Of a DNA stretch of 64,000 bases, positions 52,070 through 64,000 are shown piece by piece. Every line of letters begins with the position of its first letter. Within the stretch, counting starts at the first letter, position 1. A program made the translations under genes and the position numbers. A model generated the notes under the pieces. The model saw nothing but the letters and a program-made list of their open reading frames with translations, did no database searches and had not been told where the DNA came from. The DNA comes from Scortum barcoo (Eukaryota; Chordata; Actinopteri; Centrarchiformes; Terapontidae): the NCBI GenBank assembly GCA_023238725.1, contig CM041531.1, positions 6,720,354 through 6,784,353 of the forward strand, read 5' to 3'.

Positions 52070-52560
52070 CTAGCAGTGTGGATCTGGGGATGATCGCATC
52101 AGTCTGTTGGTCGGTCAGTCGGTCAGTCCATCACTTTGGTCCAGCCTGAAATATATCGACAACCACTGGAAAGATTGCTCTGAAATGTGGCACATGCATC
52201 CATGGTCTGTAAAGGAGGAAAGCAAAAGACTTTGCGGATCCTATGACTTTTCTTTGAGCATCACCATGAGGCTGATATTTGAGTGAAATGCCTTGACAAC
52301 TATTGGTTGGAATGCCATGACATTTAGTATAAAAGGAAGAATCCTAATGACTTCTGGGATCTCCTGACTCTTCATATAACACAACAAGCAGGTCAGAGTC
52401 TTCATGCATCCAGTCAAATATCTCTACGTCTATGCATTGATAGAAAATGTTTTTGCAGACATTTATGATGCCAGACAGTGGATCACGTTGGAGATTGTCA
52501 GGCTTTCCCTAACTGCGACCATGAGGTTTTAAGCAAAATGTCTTGATTCGATCGACTCAT
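52070..52560 (+). repeat. Dispersed percomorph repeat with internal periodicity
   Basis: TGGTCGGTCAGTCGGTCAGT is followed by CACTTTGGTCCAGCCTGAAA. Two related modules then follow: GAAATATATCGACAACCACTGG with a later GCTCTGAAATGTGGCACATG, and GAAATGCCTTGACAACTATTGG with ATGCCATGACATTTAGTATA. CACCATGAGGCTGATATTTG (52261-52280) is echoed by GACCATGAGGTTTTAAGC further on. The sequence is thus built of about 120-150-bp related units. I recall it as a widespread non-coding repeat in spiny-rayed fish. No coding capacity. Confidence 0.65.
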
Positions 52561-52683
52561 ATTTTGCTATATTAGATAATATGTGTAAATTAGATATTTC
52601 AGCTATTGTTCAGTTGATGAACATAAATGACTGTAAAAATACAATAAGTATCAAATAGATATATGATGATATAGATGGTGGTT

Positions 52684-52689
52684 TATATA

Positions 52690-52765
<76 letters not shown>
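52684..52765. repeat. (AT)n microsatellite
   Basis: This is a run of about 40 AT units with one GT interruption near 52695. The tract is self-complementary and likely to be unstable and poorly assembled. Confidence 0.97.
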
Positions 52766-52771
<6 letters not shown>

Positions 52772-53145
52772 ATCATATTTTTTACAAAATATCTAGTGCC
52801 ATTACAAGTATCCTGTGCTACCCGGTTCTTTTACATAATTTACCCTCTGTCGCCAAAAAGCCCATGTTCACTGAAGCTTCTAGCAAAAGTAGTTCATACT
52901 TAAAAGCCTGTGAACCGCGGCACATCAGAGGGAGCAGCCATATGGCTCAGATCAAAACCTCCCCTCGACTGAAAAGAAAACTCTGCTAATTAAACGCTTC
53001 CTGATTAATTCAGCCACTCTAATTAGACGGGAATTTATTCCACATCAATATTTCACCATGTCAGCAGAAACTCCGCCTTGCCCACGAGATAATCGAGAAT
53101 ACGGTTTCTTTTTACCAGCCCGCCCCCACCATACCATACATACAC

Positions 53146-53199
53146 TACACACACACACAGACACACACACACAGACACACACTCACACACACACACACA
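53146..53199. repeat. (CA)n microsatellite with CAGA and CTCA interruptions
   Basis: ACAC repeats are broken by AG at three points and by CT once, then end in AGTAAGTGTGAG. Confidence 0.95.
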
Positions 53200-56174
53200 G
53201 TAAGTGTGAGTGCACACAAATGTACGCCCGACCCACTTATTTAATCATTTGTCTCTTCACAGTGATGAGTTATTTTACCTGGTGACTGATTTTGAGGGAT
53301 GGAGTGATGCAAGAGACGAAAAGTCAAAAGTTGACCAAGTATTCAAACCCGAAGCTGCAACTGAGGAACCTCCAAAAAACGTGCACCTTTTGAACGATTG
53401 CCAACGTGAAATTAACTCCAGTGTGATTTATAAGTTATTAATAATCTAACATCCTTCAGCTTACAATTAATACTTGTTTCGAGGATGAAATCATCGCTAA
53501 TTGCGTATTATTGTGACAAAGTTTCGATGGCTATTATTCCCCAGCTGCCAGAAGCCTACGAAATAAAACCTTAATGAGTATGGGCTTCATCCATTTAGGA
53601 AAAAAAAGGCAAAGCTGATCTTTAGGTTTAATTAAGACGTCTTTCAAGTGAGAGTTGAAACGAGGAAGGGATTTATTTTGTGTGGCACTAACTTTGACTT
53701 GTTTACAGTAGTCTTTCACACATTTATTGGCTGTGTTTGTTTTCCAGTCTTTACCAGCTTGTGAAGGATATGTGTTTGGTTTTGCTGTTAATGTTCTGAT
53801 CATAAGTGCTGGTTAAAGTGGTTTATACCCCACCTCTTCTTCAGATGATCTAGCCAGAGTCCTCAGTTTACATGGAGTGCTTCTGGAACACTTTCCACAA
53901 ACCATTAAACACTTAAAGGTCTCTGCTGGTACACAGGAATCCCCCCTGAGAGGAAACCCAGAGCGCTGTATTACATAACACATGGGGAACACAATAGCAG
54001 TAAAATGTGACCCGGAAAAGATAGTGAATGAACATCAGAAACACACCAGCTGTTTTTTTTTTTTTTAACACCAGACTAAAGGGGGAAGGTTGAAGAGGAG
54101 TAGGTGGTTGACCAATGAAAGATCCAAGAGGTCGTCCACATTATTAGATCCTACAGACGAGGTTATGATCTGAACCAAATTTTCTTTGACTTGACTGAGT
54201 CATCTCCATGATAACTAAGAAAACTGATGAAGACTGTGGGACATTATTGGAGGAGTCATAAAAAGTTAGTGGGTGGACACTGAATTAAGATCACTTTGAC
54301 AAATAGCTCCCACAAGGCTTTGAGACTGGATATGTTATTTCTGAATGCTAATAAAACAAAATAAAAAAAAACTATTCATTATTTTATTAGGTGATTTGCA
54401 AAGAAATCTGTTTGTTTGTGAAACTTGAGGAAAAAACTTGCACATTTTTAGCTGAAACTGCATCGTAAAGAAGCTCAAGTCAAAATGGAAATAAAACTCC
54501 CCTACAACGTTAATGGCTTGCTTTCTATGCACCACCCACTCTCTCCTCAGGAGTCACGGATGAGATTATGAGGGACAAGAATAATAATCACAAATGTCTC
54601 AATAAGGCGCTCCATCCAGACCACAGACAGCTGAGGAGACCACAGATGGAGCCCTTCAGCTCCCCAATACCAACACTGAAAGAAAACAATAGAACAATGT
54701 CTCCCTCCTATAAATATAAAAAACAATTTTCTCCTTCTTCTATCATTTCCCTCCTGAACTCCCCTTACATTTAGGTCAAGTTAAACTTGCACTGCAAATG
54801 TTCTGCAAGCTATCATTTGGACTAACCTTGGTGGGACTTTTTTCTTTGGCCCTTTAGAAAAGAAGAAAAAGCAACGCAAGGAAAGTGACAAAAGGTAAAA
54901 TAACATGACAGATGAACAGCAAAGAAAGTGAAGATTGCAGAAGAAAAAAAAAACACAAGAGGAGAGAAAAAGTGAGTTTTTTTTTTTTTTTTAACTGCTA
55001 CACAGGAGTGCTTTTATTGATTAAGCACCACCCGCTCATTCACCCCACTAACTGCACATTCTGAGCTGGTGTGAGAACAATTTTAAACAAAGGAGATAAT
55101 TAACCGAGCCTCTGGGCAGCAGTGCAGGGGAGTGGAAATGCAAGCGCGCAGTACACAACCACTTTAGCTTCATTAGCAGTGTTGTAGCCTGTGAGTCACT
55201 CAGCGAGGTAGTCTGCCGGTGACCTTTGTAGTGCACTCATATTCACACCATGTGTTGAATTCAGTTCTCTTTAGTTCCACTTTAATTCACCAAAAAGATT
55301 GGCAGAAAAGGCGACGGGAGAATTAAAACTACCTGTATCCAGCACATTAGTCCATTTGTTCCCATTTTAAGACTGGTATCGTGAAAAGTTTCAAGAGAAA
55401 GAAATAGCATTTCTGCTTGAGATGACATGAATAGCTCTTCATCTACATATCAATGAAGGAGTCATACTTTTCTTTAGTCCAGGTGGATATTATCTCTCTA
55501 CTGTTACGCTCTATGTAAAAATGTTCCATTGTGTTGCAGCAAAAATGAAAACTCAAATGGGCTGACTTTCAAAAACTAGAATAAAGTATTGTACTATGAC
55601 AAACTTAGAGGAGTTATCTTTAAAAGTACTATATGAAGTTTGTAGCGCATTATAAAACAGTATACACTGAATACTGATGGCTCTATATGATCAATGTAAG
55701 CAAACAAGACCAACACTGAGAAGACCGGCTATTTCTTTTTAAGTTTTAAGTTTAGTTTTTCTTTATTCCTCTTCTTGGGTCAGATTTTTCTGCAGAAACC
55801 AGACAGATTTTTATGGCACGCAGACCAGAAGAGTCTATGTTGACATTTTCCCAGGCAAAGTTTGATGGTGAAAGGCACATTTTAGTTAGTTAAAAAGAAG
55901 CAGTAGGAGATTTTTCTTTAGAGAATTTCATTTCGGTGTTATTTTTTTTATGGTTTCTGGGATCGGGATCGGCAAAGAGAAAAAAAAAAGAAGCCACTGA
56001 GGAACAAAAACAGCCAAAAGCGAGTGATGAGAGCACGAAACAAAACTGTAAAAGTTACAGGCCAACACAATCTGCTGAAAGATGCTATGAACTATTACTG
56101 CCACTTTAAATTAAAAACTAATGTATTAAAACAGAAGTATATCAATTACGATGGCAAAGTGGTGCAGGAAGGTT

Positions 56175-56412
56175 TTCCTCAGGTGCTCTGGTTTCCTATA
56201 AAAAAAAACCCCAAAAACATGCAGGTTTGATGAAGTGGAAACTGTAATCTGAATGGTTGTCAGTCTAAATGTGTCAGAGCTGTGATAGACTGACAACCTG
56301 TTCACAGTGCATAGTGCTTATTTTCCAATGTGGGCTAAAAACATCGATGGCAGCAGCTTGGTGTGGTGATTCAGTTGCACTCACCTCACAGCGAAGGTTC
56401 ACATTAAACATG
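56175..56412 (+). repeat. Two partial copies of the SINE-like repeat, tail then head
   Basis: At 56181-56325, GGTGCTCTGGTTTCCTATAA, AAACATGCAGGTTTGATG, AATGGTTGTCAGTCTAAATG and GATAGACTGACAACCTGTTC parallel the latter half of the 15.5-kb repeat. Then 56358-56400 (GGTGTGGTGATTCAGTTGC, CACCTCACAGCGAAGGTTC) resembles the head. The order tail-then-head on one strand implies two insertions or a rearrangement. Both parts are diverged. Confidence 0.55.
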
Positions 56413-59400
56413 ATTTGACTGTATATCATAAAAAAAAGCTGAAAAAATAAAACTCTGTGTTAAAACCCAACCACGTGGATTCCCCATGTTCCCTCTCTGC
56501 TCGTGTGGCTTTGCTTCATTTCCACCCCTCACTTACAAACTCTAAATTGCCTTTCTTAATATGTTTGTGTTGTCTTGAGTCGAGTTGTGTGACTGATGAC
56601 CTATCTGGTGCGTCCTCGCGAATGAATGGGAGCGAGTGTGTGGAAAGCCTCACTGAGTGAAATGGCAGCTCCATCACCACAATGTTGCTCCACGGCATGA
56701 CGAGGACGAGGATGAGTCACCAGACACGTCTTGGTCTCTGATGACAGGAGTCTGCCAGCCCGCTGAACAAAGCCAAACATGTCCGCCTGACAGTGACAAA
56801 TAGGGCGCGCACATACACTGCAGCTGTATTTCATGTTGCAGAGCCACGAGGACGACGGTCAGCCACGCTGAATAGTTAAAGGGATTCTTAATAGCTCGAC
56901 GGTGCTATTTAATTCTGAGAGGATAGCTCATTCATGTTTTATGGTCTTAGGTCTTCAGGAGGATGTCCTCCTTTCTTGGCTCTGAAAGTCTTACGGGGAT
57001 GGGATGTTTTATGTGCCATGATGGCCAAAGAAGTGTCCCCTCAATTAAATTCCCTTCACTTCAATTTTCACTGCAGGGAGTGGCTTTGGAAGCACCGAAA
57101 GGAAATAATCTCGGTAAAGAAATCCCAGCCAACTTCATCAACGTGAACGCTTAAACAGCACAAACATGTTTCGGAAAATTCAAGGTAATTGGTCATTCGC
57201 AGTGGATATACAGAGATATTATAAGATAGGGAAGAAACCTTGATTTATCAGGTGTAACAAGGACAAAAATTAATAGCTTTACAAATCATATTCATCTAGT
57301 TTGGAAAAGTTGTTCCCATAACGGACACACTGCAGTGTACAAACCATTCAGAACCTGGAGTCAATCACACAAAAAAGGGTGATTTATAACTCAGTGTTAT
57401 CAACCTGTTGTTTCTTTGAAGTCTATTATAACGCTCCAGTTGTCAGGAAAGCATTCTTAAAAAGGACCTCCTGCTCTTTCGTGTCTCTAGATGGCGAGGA
57501 AAAAAAAAAAAGCAGATGCTGTTACAACCACAGAGAGATCAAAGTAATAAAAGCAGTATAGTTGGGGAAAACCAGCTTTGGTCCACGAGGGAGGATTATA
57601 TGTGTTTGAAATTAAGCTGCCCTGTGGACTGTACTGCAACAGCTGGCCTGATATCCATCCACACCACTTGCTGGAAGACTCATTATTAACAGTGATTACC
57701 TATAGGCCGGTGCAGCACCGGCATGCAGCACTACTGAGGCTGTAGTCACAACGGCCCCATTTAATGATAGTGGTGTCATTAATAATAAAAACCTGTGGTT
57801 CTAGTTGAAAAAAAGAGGTCTATTGTCTTTGGTCTGGTAAAAAGGCTGCTTCCTTGACTTTAATTTTTGCTCTTCCCTGTATGTAAATTAATCATTTATC
57901 AGCTAACTTTAAGAAATAATAGAACACAAGTTTATTTCAGTGGTGTAGTTTTATGTTGGACTGGATGTCTATATGATGTTTTTTCTGCTCGTTATGTTGT
58001 TGCATGTCATCCAATTCAGAGATAATCGAAACAGGTGTGCATCATTGTAGACTGCTGAGTGGTTAAAAAGGGGGGTAAAATTGTTCTACAACAGATGTCA
58101 TTCTATTTAAGTCGATGTTGTTTTGGTCGTCATGCTCATGCACATGTCAAAACAATATTTAACTTAAATTGCTGTTTTTTATTGTGCAGACTTGGCATGT
58201 TTGCGCCTGTTTAACTCACCCCTCTGTTTTCCTGAACAGATGGTATGTTCCACTTTAGGCGAGGCTCAGAGGGTATAAATGCCAGTCACTGTGTGCTTGA
58301 CTTTTTTTTTTTTTTCAGGTTTATCTCAGCTTTTAACTTGTTCGGTTGAACTTTCCCAGAGTTTTCTTGCATGGCCTTGAGCCTGCAGTCCTTATATAGG
58401 TCATCGTGCCTTCCCATCTTTCCCAGGGCCGAACAGCATCTACTGTATGCCCCTTCTTGTGCTCTGCGCAAAACGCAGTGGAGTGGTATTTAAGGGTAAT
58501 TTAGATATTTACATAAGCAAGTGGCCATCATCCAACACAGAGCTTTCTTTCAGAAGGGTTGAAGGGAAAGTCTTTAAATTATGCCCTTGATATTTACATG
58601 GAGGATAAAGTACATGCTGTGTGGCGGTATTATGTATCTAACTCAGATTAACTACTGGGTGAGGTAGCTACTCAAAAGCAAGGTAAATAACATATATGTA
58701 GAATCACAGCTTGCCTTATACTAAATATTTTTGCTGCTCAAAATTGGGCACAAATCTATGAGGTTCAGGGGCTATAACAAGGCATCTTTGAAACCTGTGT
58801 TGTTATTCATCTAATGTAACTACTGCATCCATCTTTATTTTCTGTTTTGAGTCGTACAACTGCTTGCTTCCTACATTTGACACGAGCGTGTCACTGACAT
58901 CTCAAGTGCAGATATACTACAGTCTAGATGCTCCAGAGCCTCCCCTGATCCAAGATATCACCGGCGGCATCTTCCTTCCATTTTCGCGTGCTAATAAAGT
59001 GTGGAAATCTCCCCAGCTGACAGGGGTCAGGGAGGAGGGCCGTCTCGTGAATAGCAAACTTGGCTCCGGCGCTGCATCTCTCCCCTTCCAAAGCCTGAGC
59101 AAAAAGGGAGCACAATGAGGGGTCAGACACTGCGTGATGGATGCGTTGTATAGACTGAGTCAGACTGCACAAATACTGCCTCTGTGTTCTTGGAGGAAGA
59201 TGGAGTTTTACATCCTTGCTGCGAGCGTGTATGAGTCCATGGGCATAGTTTACCAACTCAGCGGCCAGCACTGGTACACCAGCAAAGTGACTCGCTGTGT
59301 ACTGTAGCAGAAAATAAAACACCAACAGACAACATTCACTTACAGCAATTTTCCAGCAAACTGAGCAAGCCGGCAACTGTGCAGCACAAGAATGACGACA

Positions 59401-61086
59401 GCAGGAAGACACTGGGTTTGACACGGCGCCTGGTCAGGAAATAATATATTTTTTAAACTCACTTATCAAGAGTGGAGGCCTACGATGAGACAAGTGTAAA
59501 ACTAAGTGGAAATAAATATGCATGCAAAATATAAAAGACAAAACATTCACTCAGACAAGAAAGTATAAAAGCAAGCAAAGCAACTAAAACTTTAAAAAAT
59601 ATATCTTTTTTAATGCACTTGGTAGTTTAGATGTGGGGGGGGGGGTTCTGTATGTAAGGAAATATCCTAAATTTGCATGTTATCTGGGATTATTGGTCCA
59701 AAATGCCACTAATCCCAAAAATGGGTGTTTTATTGTATGTCTCTACCTCTCTCATCTGACTGTCTCCACTGTCAAATAAAAACAATAATGCACCCAGACA
59801 CCCAGACAGTAGTCGCTGATATTATTGACTGTGCATGAGATTAATCTAACAACCTCGCCAGCAGCCACATTTTGACCAAGTTGCAGCTGATCGCAGACTG
59901 CTTTTCTGAGGAAAGTGAAAAAAGATTGAAAAGACTGGTGTGCAAACAGATACGGGAAAAAAAAAACAACCTTATGTTATGTTTATGTGTTTGTGGTGTT
60001 TCAAAAGTGCTGATTTTGGCTGAAAATGCTCTTACTCACAATACTGTTTCATTCACTACTAAAAAACTACTTATACTGATCACTATGCAGCGTGTTTGTG
60101 TAAGTGAGGTGTCAGAGTTCATGGCCTTGCAGCCGGTCACATAATCAACACTGTTCACTTGCTGCCACCTGCTGTATCAAGGCTTTATTACAGTAGTAAT
60201 GTAAAAGTAAACAGCGAATGACTGCTGCTGTCCATGTAAATAAAAAAAAAAAAAAATTCATAATGAAAACGCATAAGAAGAAAGCTGTTGTCTCTGTTAG
60301 ATACAATTTTTTACTATTTCAGAAGGATACTTAAAGTTGGATTTATTAGCACACACACAGTTACAGATGGTGGATTAATTAAAGCAGGTGACTGAAGGCG
60401 CACCAAAAAGTTGCATCAGAAGCCTCATACTACATTACCATAAAGTATAATTAAAACTTTATAATGCCTAATGCATCTTCAAACATATACTTCATGTATT
60501 TGAAACTGTTAATGTAAAAAGTCTGGCAATGAGAATACAGTGCCTAAAAGGAAAGTGACATCCATAGAAAACAAGACTATCTAAAATAAGCAAGACCTGC
60601 ATAATAACTGATCCAAATTAAATAAAAAAATTAGTTTAGAGTTTTTAATTATGAAAACCTCTCTGAATCATCCTAAACCTGAAAAAAGTGGCTCATACTG
60701 ACTCCTGTTTCAAAACATTCTTGCTGTCACTCCTGTTATTCACTCCTCTTCTGTACTGTAACATCTACTGTTTGGTGTGACGCATGACATTCTTCTTTTG
60801 TTTGCCTTTCGTTGGCTCCCTGCAACTTTTAGAAATTAGTTTAAGTACTTGTCTGACCAAGTTGAGCAAGGCCTAGAACATCTCTTTGATGAGCCAGAGT
60901 GCAGACTGAGATCCTCATGCATCACCTAATTCATTTATAATCTGAAGCGATAAAACCATAATCAGACCACATGACTCCAGTACCTTCATGACTTTATACA
61001 CACTCCACATGAAAACAGTCTCAGTAGTGCTTTTCAAATCCTTTATTGTCTTCTGACAGGTCACATTATGCATGAATGCTGTATGC
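56413..61086. other. Intergenic with candidate islands, no gene seen
   Basis: GC-richer blocks are at 56560-56940 and 58860-59420. Both strands of the second are open for 60-166 codons, but the translations show no known domain. A G-run lies at 59635-59645. Confidence 0.55.
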
Positions 61087-61157
61087 AAACACACACACAC
61101 ACACACACACACATTTATTTATGTATGTATGTATGTATGTATGTATGTATGTATGTG

Positions 61158-61189
<32 letters not shown>

Positions 61190-61203
61190 TGTATGTATGT
61201 ATA
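61087..61203. repeat. Compound (CA)n and (TATG)n microsatellite
   Basis: A CA run of about 13 units (61087-61113) is followed after a short TTTATT spacer by a TATG run to 61202, interrupted once near 61156 by GTGTATATG. It is simple-sequence DNA with no coding meaning. Confidence 0.95.
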
Positions 61204-61817
61204 AAAGCCACCTGTGCTGTGGTGGCTCCAGCTCTGGATGACATCACAGCTAATCAAGCAAATAAATAAATAAAATACATTTTATCAGGTGATATTAAGA
61301 AAAAATAGATTAGTTGATTGATAAAAGGGTAAATTCTAAGTTAAACTATGCAGTGTACACAGACTCGCATCTCGATAAGTGTGAAAAAGAAAATGTTAAT
61401 TAAGTGACAATTTTTTTTCAGTTTTATGCATTGTTTTCCTCCTTGTGTCTGAATATTAGAGTGATGAAGTGCAGAACAGCGTGCAATAAGTATCCAGGTC
61501 ACCTCACTCTGTATAGTCATTTTCACTCCATAGTCTTACATACACATACAGAGCAACAGAATTAAAAAGCTGCATAAATTAAAAATGACTGAATACAAAC
61601 TGTTTGCAGGCTGAGTTGTGTTTTTGACACAGGACGGCAGCTTTACAGTTTTCAAAACCATGTAGGTCCTGGTGGAATACACAGTAGCTCATGTAAGGAG
61701 CAGAAACTGTCAAACATGTACTGATATATTGCAGCAGGTACGACGAATGAATGAAAGAGGGGGAATTAATATCAAAACTAAATGATAGAAAATGCAGTAT
61801 TATACAAGGGAATATTT
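61204..61817. other. Proximal upstream region of slc35c1, no feature seen
   Basis: AT-rich sequence between the TATG and TTA microsatellites. No gene or dispersed repeat is recognised. The 249-codon minus-strand frame across 61579-62328 is a product of the trinucleotide repeat. Confidence 0.6.
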
Positions 61818-62167
<350 letters not shown>

Positions 62168-62678
62168 ATGAACAGGAGCCAGCTGAAGCGGTCCGGCATC
62201 CTGAGGATGGCTCTGACCAGCTCGGACCCGGACGGACCCGGAGACCCGTTCCTCCTCCGGGCGCTCCGGATCGCGGCGGTCGTGGCTCTGTACTGGTTCG
62301 TCTCAATAACCATGGTGTTCCTCAACAACTACCTGCTGGACGACAAGGAGCTGGACGCGCCGCTCTTCGTCACTTTCTACCAGTGTCTGGTGACCGTCGG
62401 CCTCTGCTGGGTCATGCAGCTGCTCTCCGGGGTCTGTCCCGGGCTCGTCGACTTCCCGTCGGTCCGGTTCGACATCAAGACGTCCCGGGAGGTGCTGCCG
62501 CTGTCCGTCGTCTTCATCGGCATGATCACCTTCAACAACCTGTGCCTCAAGTACGTCGGGGTGGCTTTTTACACGGTGGGCCGCTCACTCAGCACCGTCT
62601 TCAACGTGCTGCTGTCCTACGTGGTCCTCAAACAGACCACGTCCCTCCGAGCCATCCTGTGCTGCGGGATCATCTTAG
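62168..62678 (+). CDS. slc35c1: GDP-fucose transporter 1, coding exon 1 (5' partial gene)
   Basis: Exon 1 encodes the first 170 residues plus one base of codon 171 of a nucleotide-sugar transporter of the drug/metabolite transporter superfamily. The family carries GDP-fucose into the Golgi lumen for fucosylation. The start MNRSQLKRS, the stretch FVTFYQCLVT (67-76), VVFIGMITFNNLCLKYVGVA (114-133) and VGRSLSTVFNVLLSY (137-151) match vertebrate SLC35C1 as I recall it. Four hydrophobic spans are visible, at about 33-57, 66-88, 109-131 and 133-154. Arg139 aligns with human Arg147, which is altered in leukocyte adhesion deficiency type II. The chosen ATG has A at -3 and gives the family's N-terminus; a second in-frame Met is at residue 14. 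The reading frame ends at TTAG|GTACGA, a good donor, in phase 1 within the GIILG segment. The remaining exon or exons lie outside the window. Confidence 0.95.
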
Positions 62679-64000
62679 GTACGATCACCTCCTGTCTCCA
62701 TAAAACACCGTTTCATCTGCTAGATACACAGATTTATGGATGCATGCATGAATGAATGGATGAATGCATGTTTTTATGTCATCTCACATAATAGTAATAA
62801 ATCAATAAGAATATAAGATCAGATAAGGTAAACTTTGGGAAATTCATTTGTTACAGCAGCTCAGTAGTGAGATAAATATGAAAAGAAGTACAAAAAATAG
62901 GTTTAAAAAGACATAAACACAATATAAATGTAAAATACACTGAACATCCTCCTTAAACTGCACATGCATGAATATTAATAAAGTAATAAGACAGTGTAGA
63001 CAAAATCAACAGTCTGTATATTAACTAGTGATTGATAAATCACAGCTAAATGTACAAGTGTATATATGTCTGTCCTAAATGCTTTCAGTTTAAGTTACCC
63101 TGTAAAAAACATTGAGAGAAAGGGAAATACATACACTCTTACATACATATATACACATAAACACGTGTCATTCACACTTATAACCCTCAAAAATAACTTT
63201 GCAAACCTGTCTTTTGAAAACCGAAAAATAATGAGGTTAGTGGCTCAAAATGAAATCTGCAATAGTACAAATGTATACACCCTCATCTTTATGCACATAA
63301 GTCAAAAATGTGTGGATGTGAAGATGGTTCAGCACCTCACTGGCATTGATATGCTGCTGTAACGGCCCCTGTTCCTCTGTGAAGGCTCTGTACAAGAGAC
63401 TGCATGCCTGTGTCCCCATTTAGACACACAAATGGGTGGGGTCAGGGCTCTGTTGAAAAAGTTAGGGGAAGATCTTTTCTTGTTTCAGCGTGATCATTCC
63501 CTGCGCAAAGTTGCGACCATGCAATTATCTCAAATGTTATTATGTTCTGCAGCATTAGGGTGTCTCTGAATTGGAATGGGCCCATAAGAAACAGCCTCAA
63601 ACCAAATTTGTGGTCCGTTCACCCACCTACTGTCAGCAATATGTGATATACACTGATCACATTTCAGATATTCACCGATTTAAAACCCAAATCTAATTTC
63701 TGCAGAGAATTCCATTAAATCCAAAAATGAGTGCCATCTGTAACATTTTCCAAAGTTTGTAGAGTCATGATTATGACTCGTTTCTTTTTTTTCCAATCCA
63801 GAAATAGAAATGGTGCCATTTATATTCATAATATCACCGTTTTCAATCTGTAGCAGTACTCCACTTCAAGATATTTAAGAAAGTTGATATATTTAGGCCC
63901 ACGCTGAGACACGACATCTGTCAGCCAACTAGAATTTTTAGTCATTTATCAATCAAACATTGCAAACAGTCTGTGATTTCAGTCTCTCAAATGTGACAGT
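62679..64000 (+). other. slc35c1: slc35c1 intron 1 (5' part)
   Basis: The intron begins with GTACGATC. Soon after the donor there is an imperfect GAATG/GCATG-type simple repeat (about 62738-62770), followed by AT-rich unique sequence. I see no downstream slc35c1 exon: the conserved continuation expected after the GIILG motif is not encoded in any plus-strand frame up to 64000. No other gene is supported here. Confidence 0.8.

Larger units (their letters stand above)
52561..56174. other. Intergenic, microsatellites and one candidate island
   Basis: Apart from the AT and CA microsatellites and the homeodomain-rich island at 52960-53100, I see AT-rich unique sequence and homopolymer tracts (54055-54066, 54977-54992), and no gene. 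Confidence 0.6.

Noticed and set aside
58655..58680. GGTGAGGTAGCTACTC resembling a let-7-type microRNA
   Set aside because: The word departs from the let-7 seed-plus-body after TGAGGTAG, and no matching hairpin arm is nearby.
61060..61210. CRISPR-like regular repeats
   Set aside because: Plain microsatellite with no spacers, in a eukaryotic genome.

Overview
The window looks like nuclear DNA of a ray-finned fish, most likely a percomorph teleost. The evidence is a split vertebrate gene (exon 1 of the GDP-fucose transporter gene slc35c1), a Rex3-type RTE retrotransposon with its typical (GATG)n tail, a Tc1-type transposon flanked by TA, several short dispersed repeats of the kind found in spiny-rayed fish, and abundant AT-rich microsatellites. 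Nothing looks bacterial, viral or organellar. No rRNA, tRNA, CRISPR or operon is visible.

Layout. Positions 1-61.9 kb hold no exon I can defend. This long AT-rich interval contains: a tRNA-SINE-like fragment (6.05-6.2 kb); a nearly full-length but frameshifted Rex3 element on the minus strand (8.6-11.8 kb); two adjacent dispersed repeats (14.8-15.35 and 15.5-15.85 kb); a complete 1538-bp Tc1 copy with matching 27-bp terminal inverted repeats and a broken minus-strand transposase (21.2-22.8 kb); a second, shorter copy of the 14.8-kb repeat (24.2 kb); an old, decayed Rex3 3' fragment (33.1-33.35 kb); a possible solo-LTR end (40.9-41.1 kb); an internally periodic dispersed repeat (52.1-52.55 kb); and fragments of a SINE-like repeat (56.2-56.4 kb). 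Between the repeats lie islands of higher complexity and higher GC, rich in homeodomain, SOX or GATA-like words. These are candidate conserved non-coding elements, for example at 12.0-12.4, 20.2-20.65, 48.4-48.7, 50.1-50.5, 52.96-53.1, 56.7-56.95 and 58.9-59.4 kb.

The only confident gene begins at the right end. A compound (TTA)n(GTT)n microsatellite (61.82-61.93 kb) abuts a CpG-rich promoter/5'UTR, which has a CTCF-like word, ETS-like words and an 18-codon upstream ORF. Coding exon 1 of slc35c1 follows (62168-62678, ending at a consensus splice donor), and the rest of the window is its first intron. The next exon is beyond the right edge.

How it fits together. The interval upstream of slc35c1 looks like a gene desert that has collected mobile elements and may carry distal enhancers for slc35c1 or for a gene left of the window. 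From memory, CHST1 lies upstream of SLC35C1 in human, but nothing here shows that gene. I searched for an undescribed system and did not find one I can support. The most useful leads are the candidate regulatory islands, the compact slc35c1 promoter architecture, a diverged 150-bp local duplication (27.95 and 29.56 kb), and the age contrast between the two Rex3 copies.
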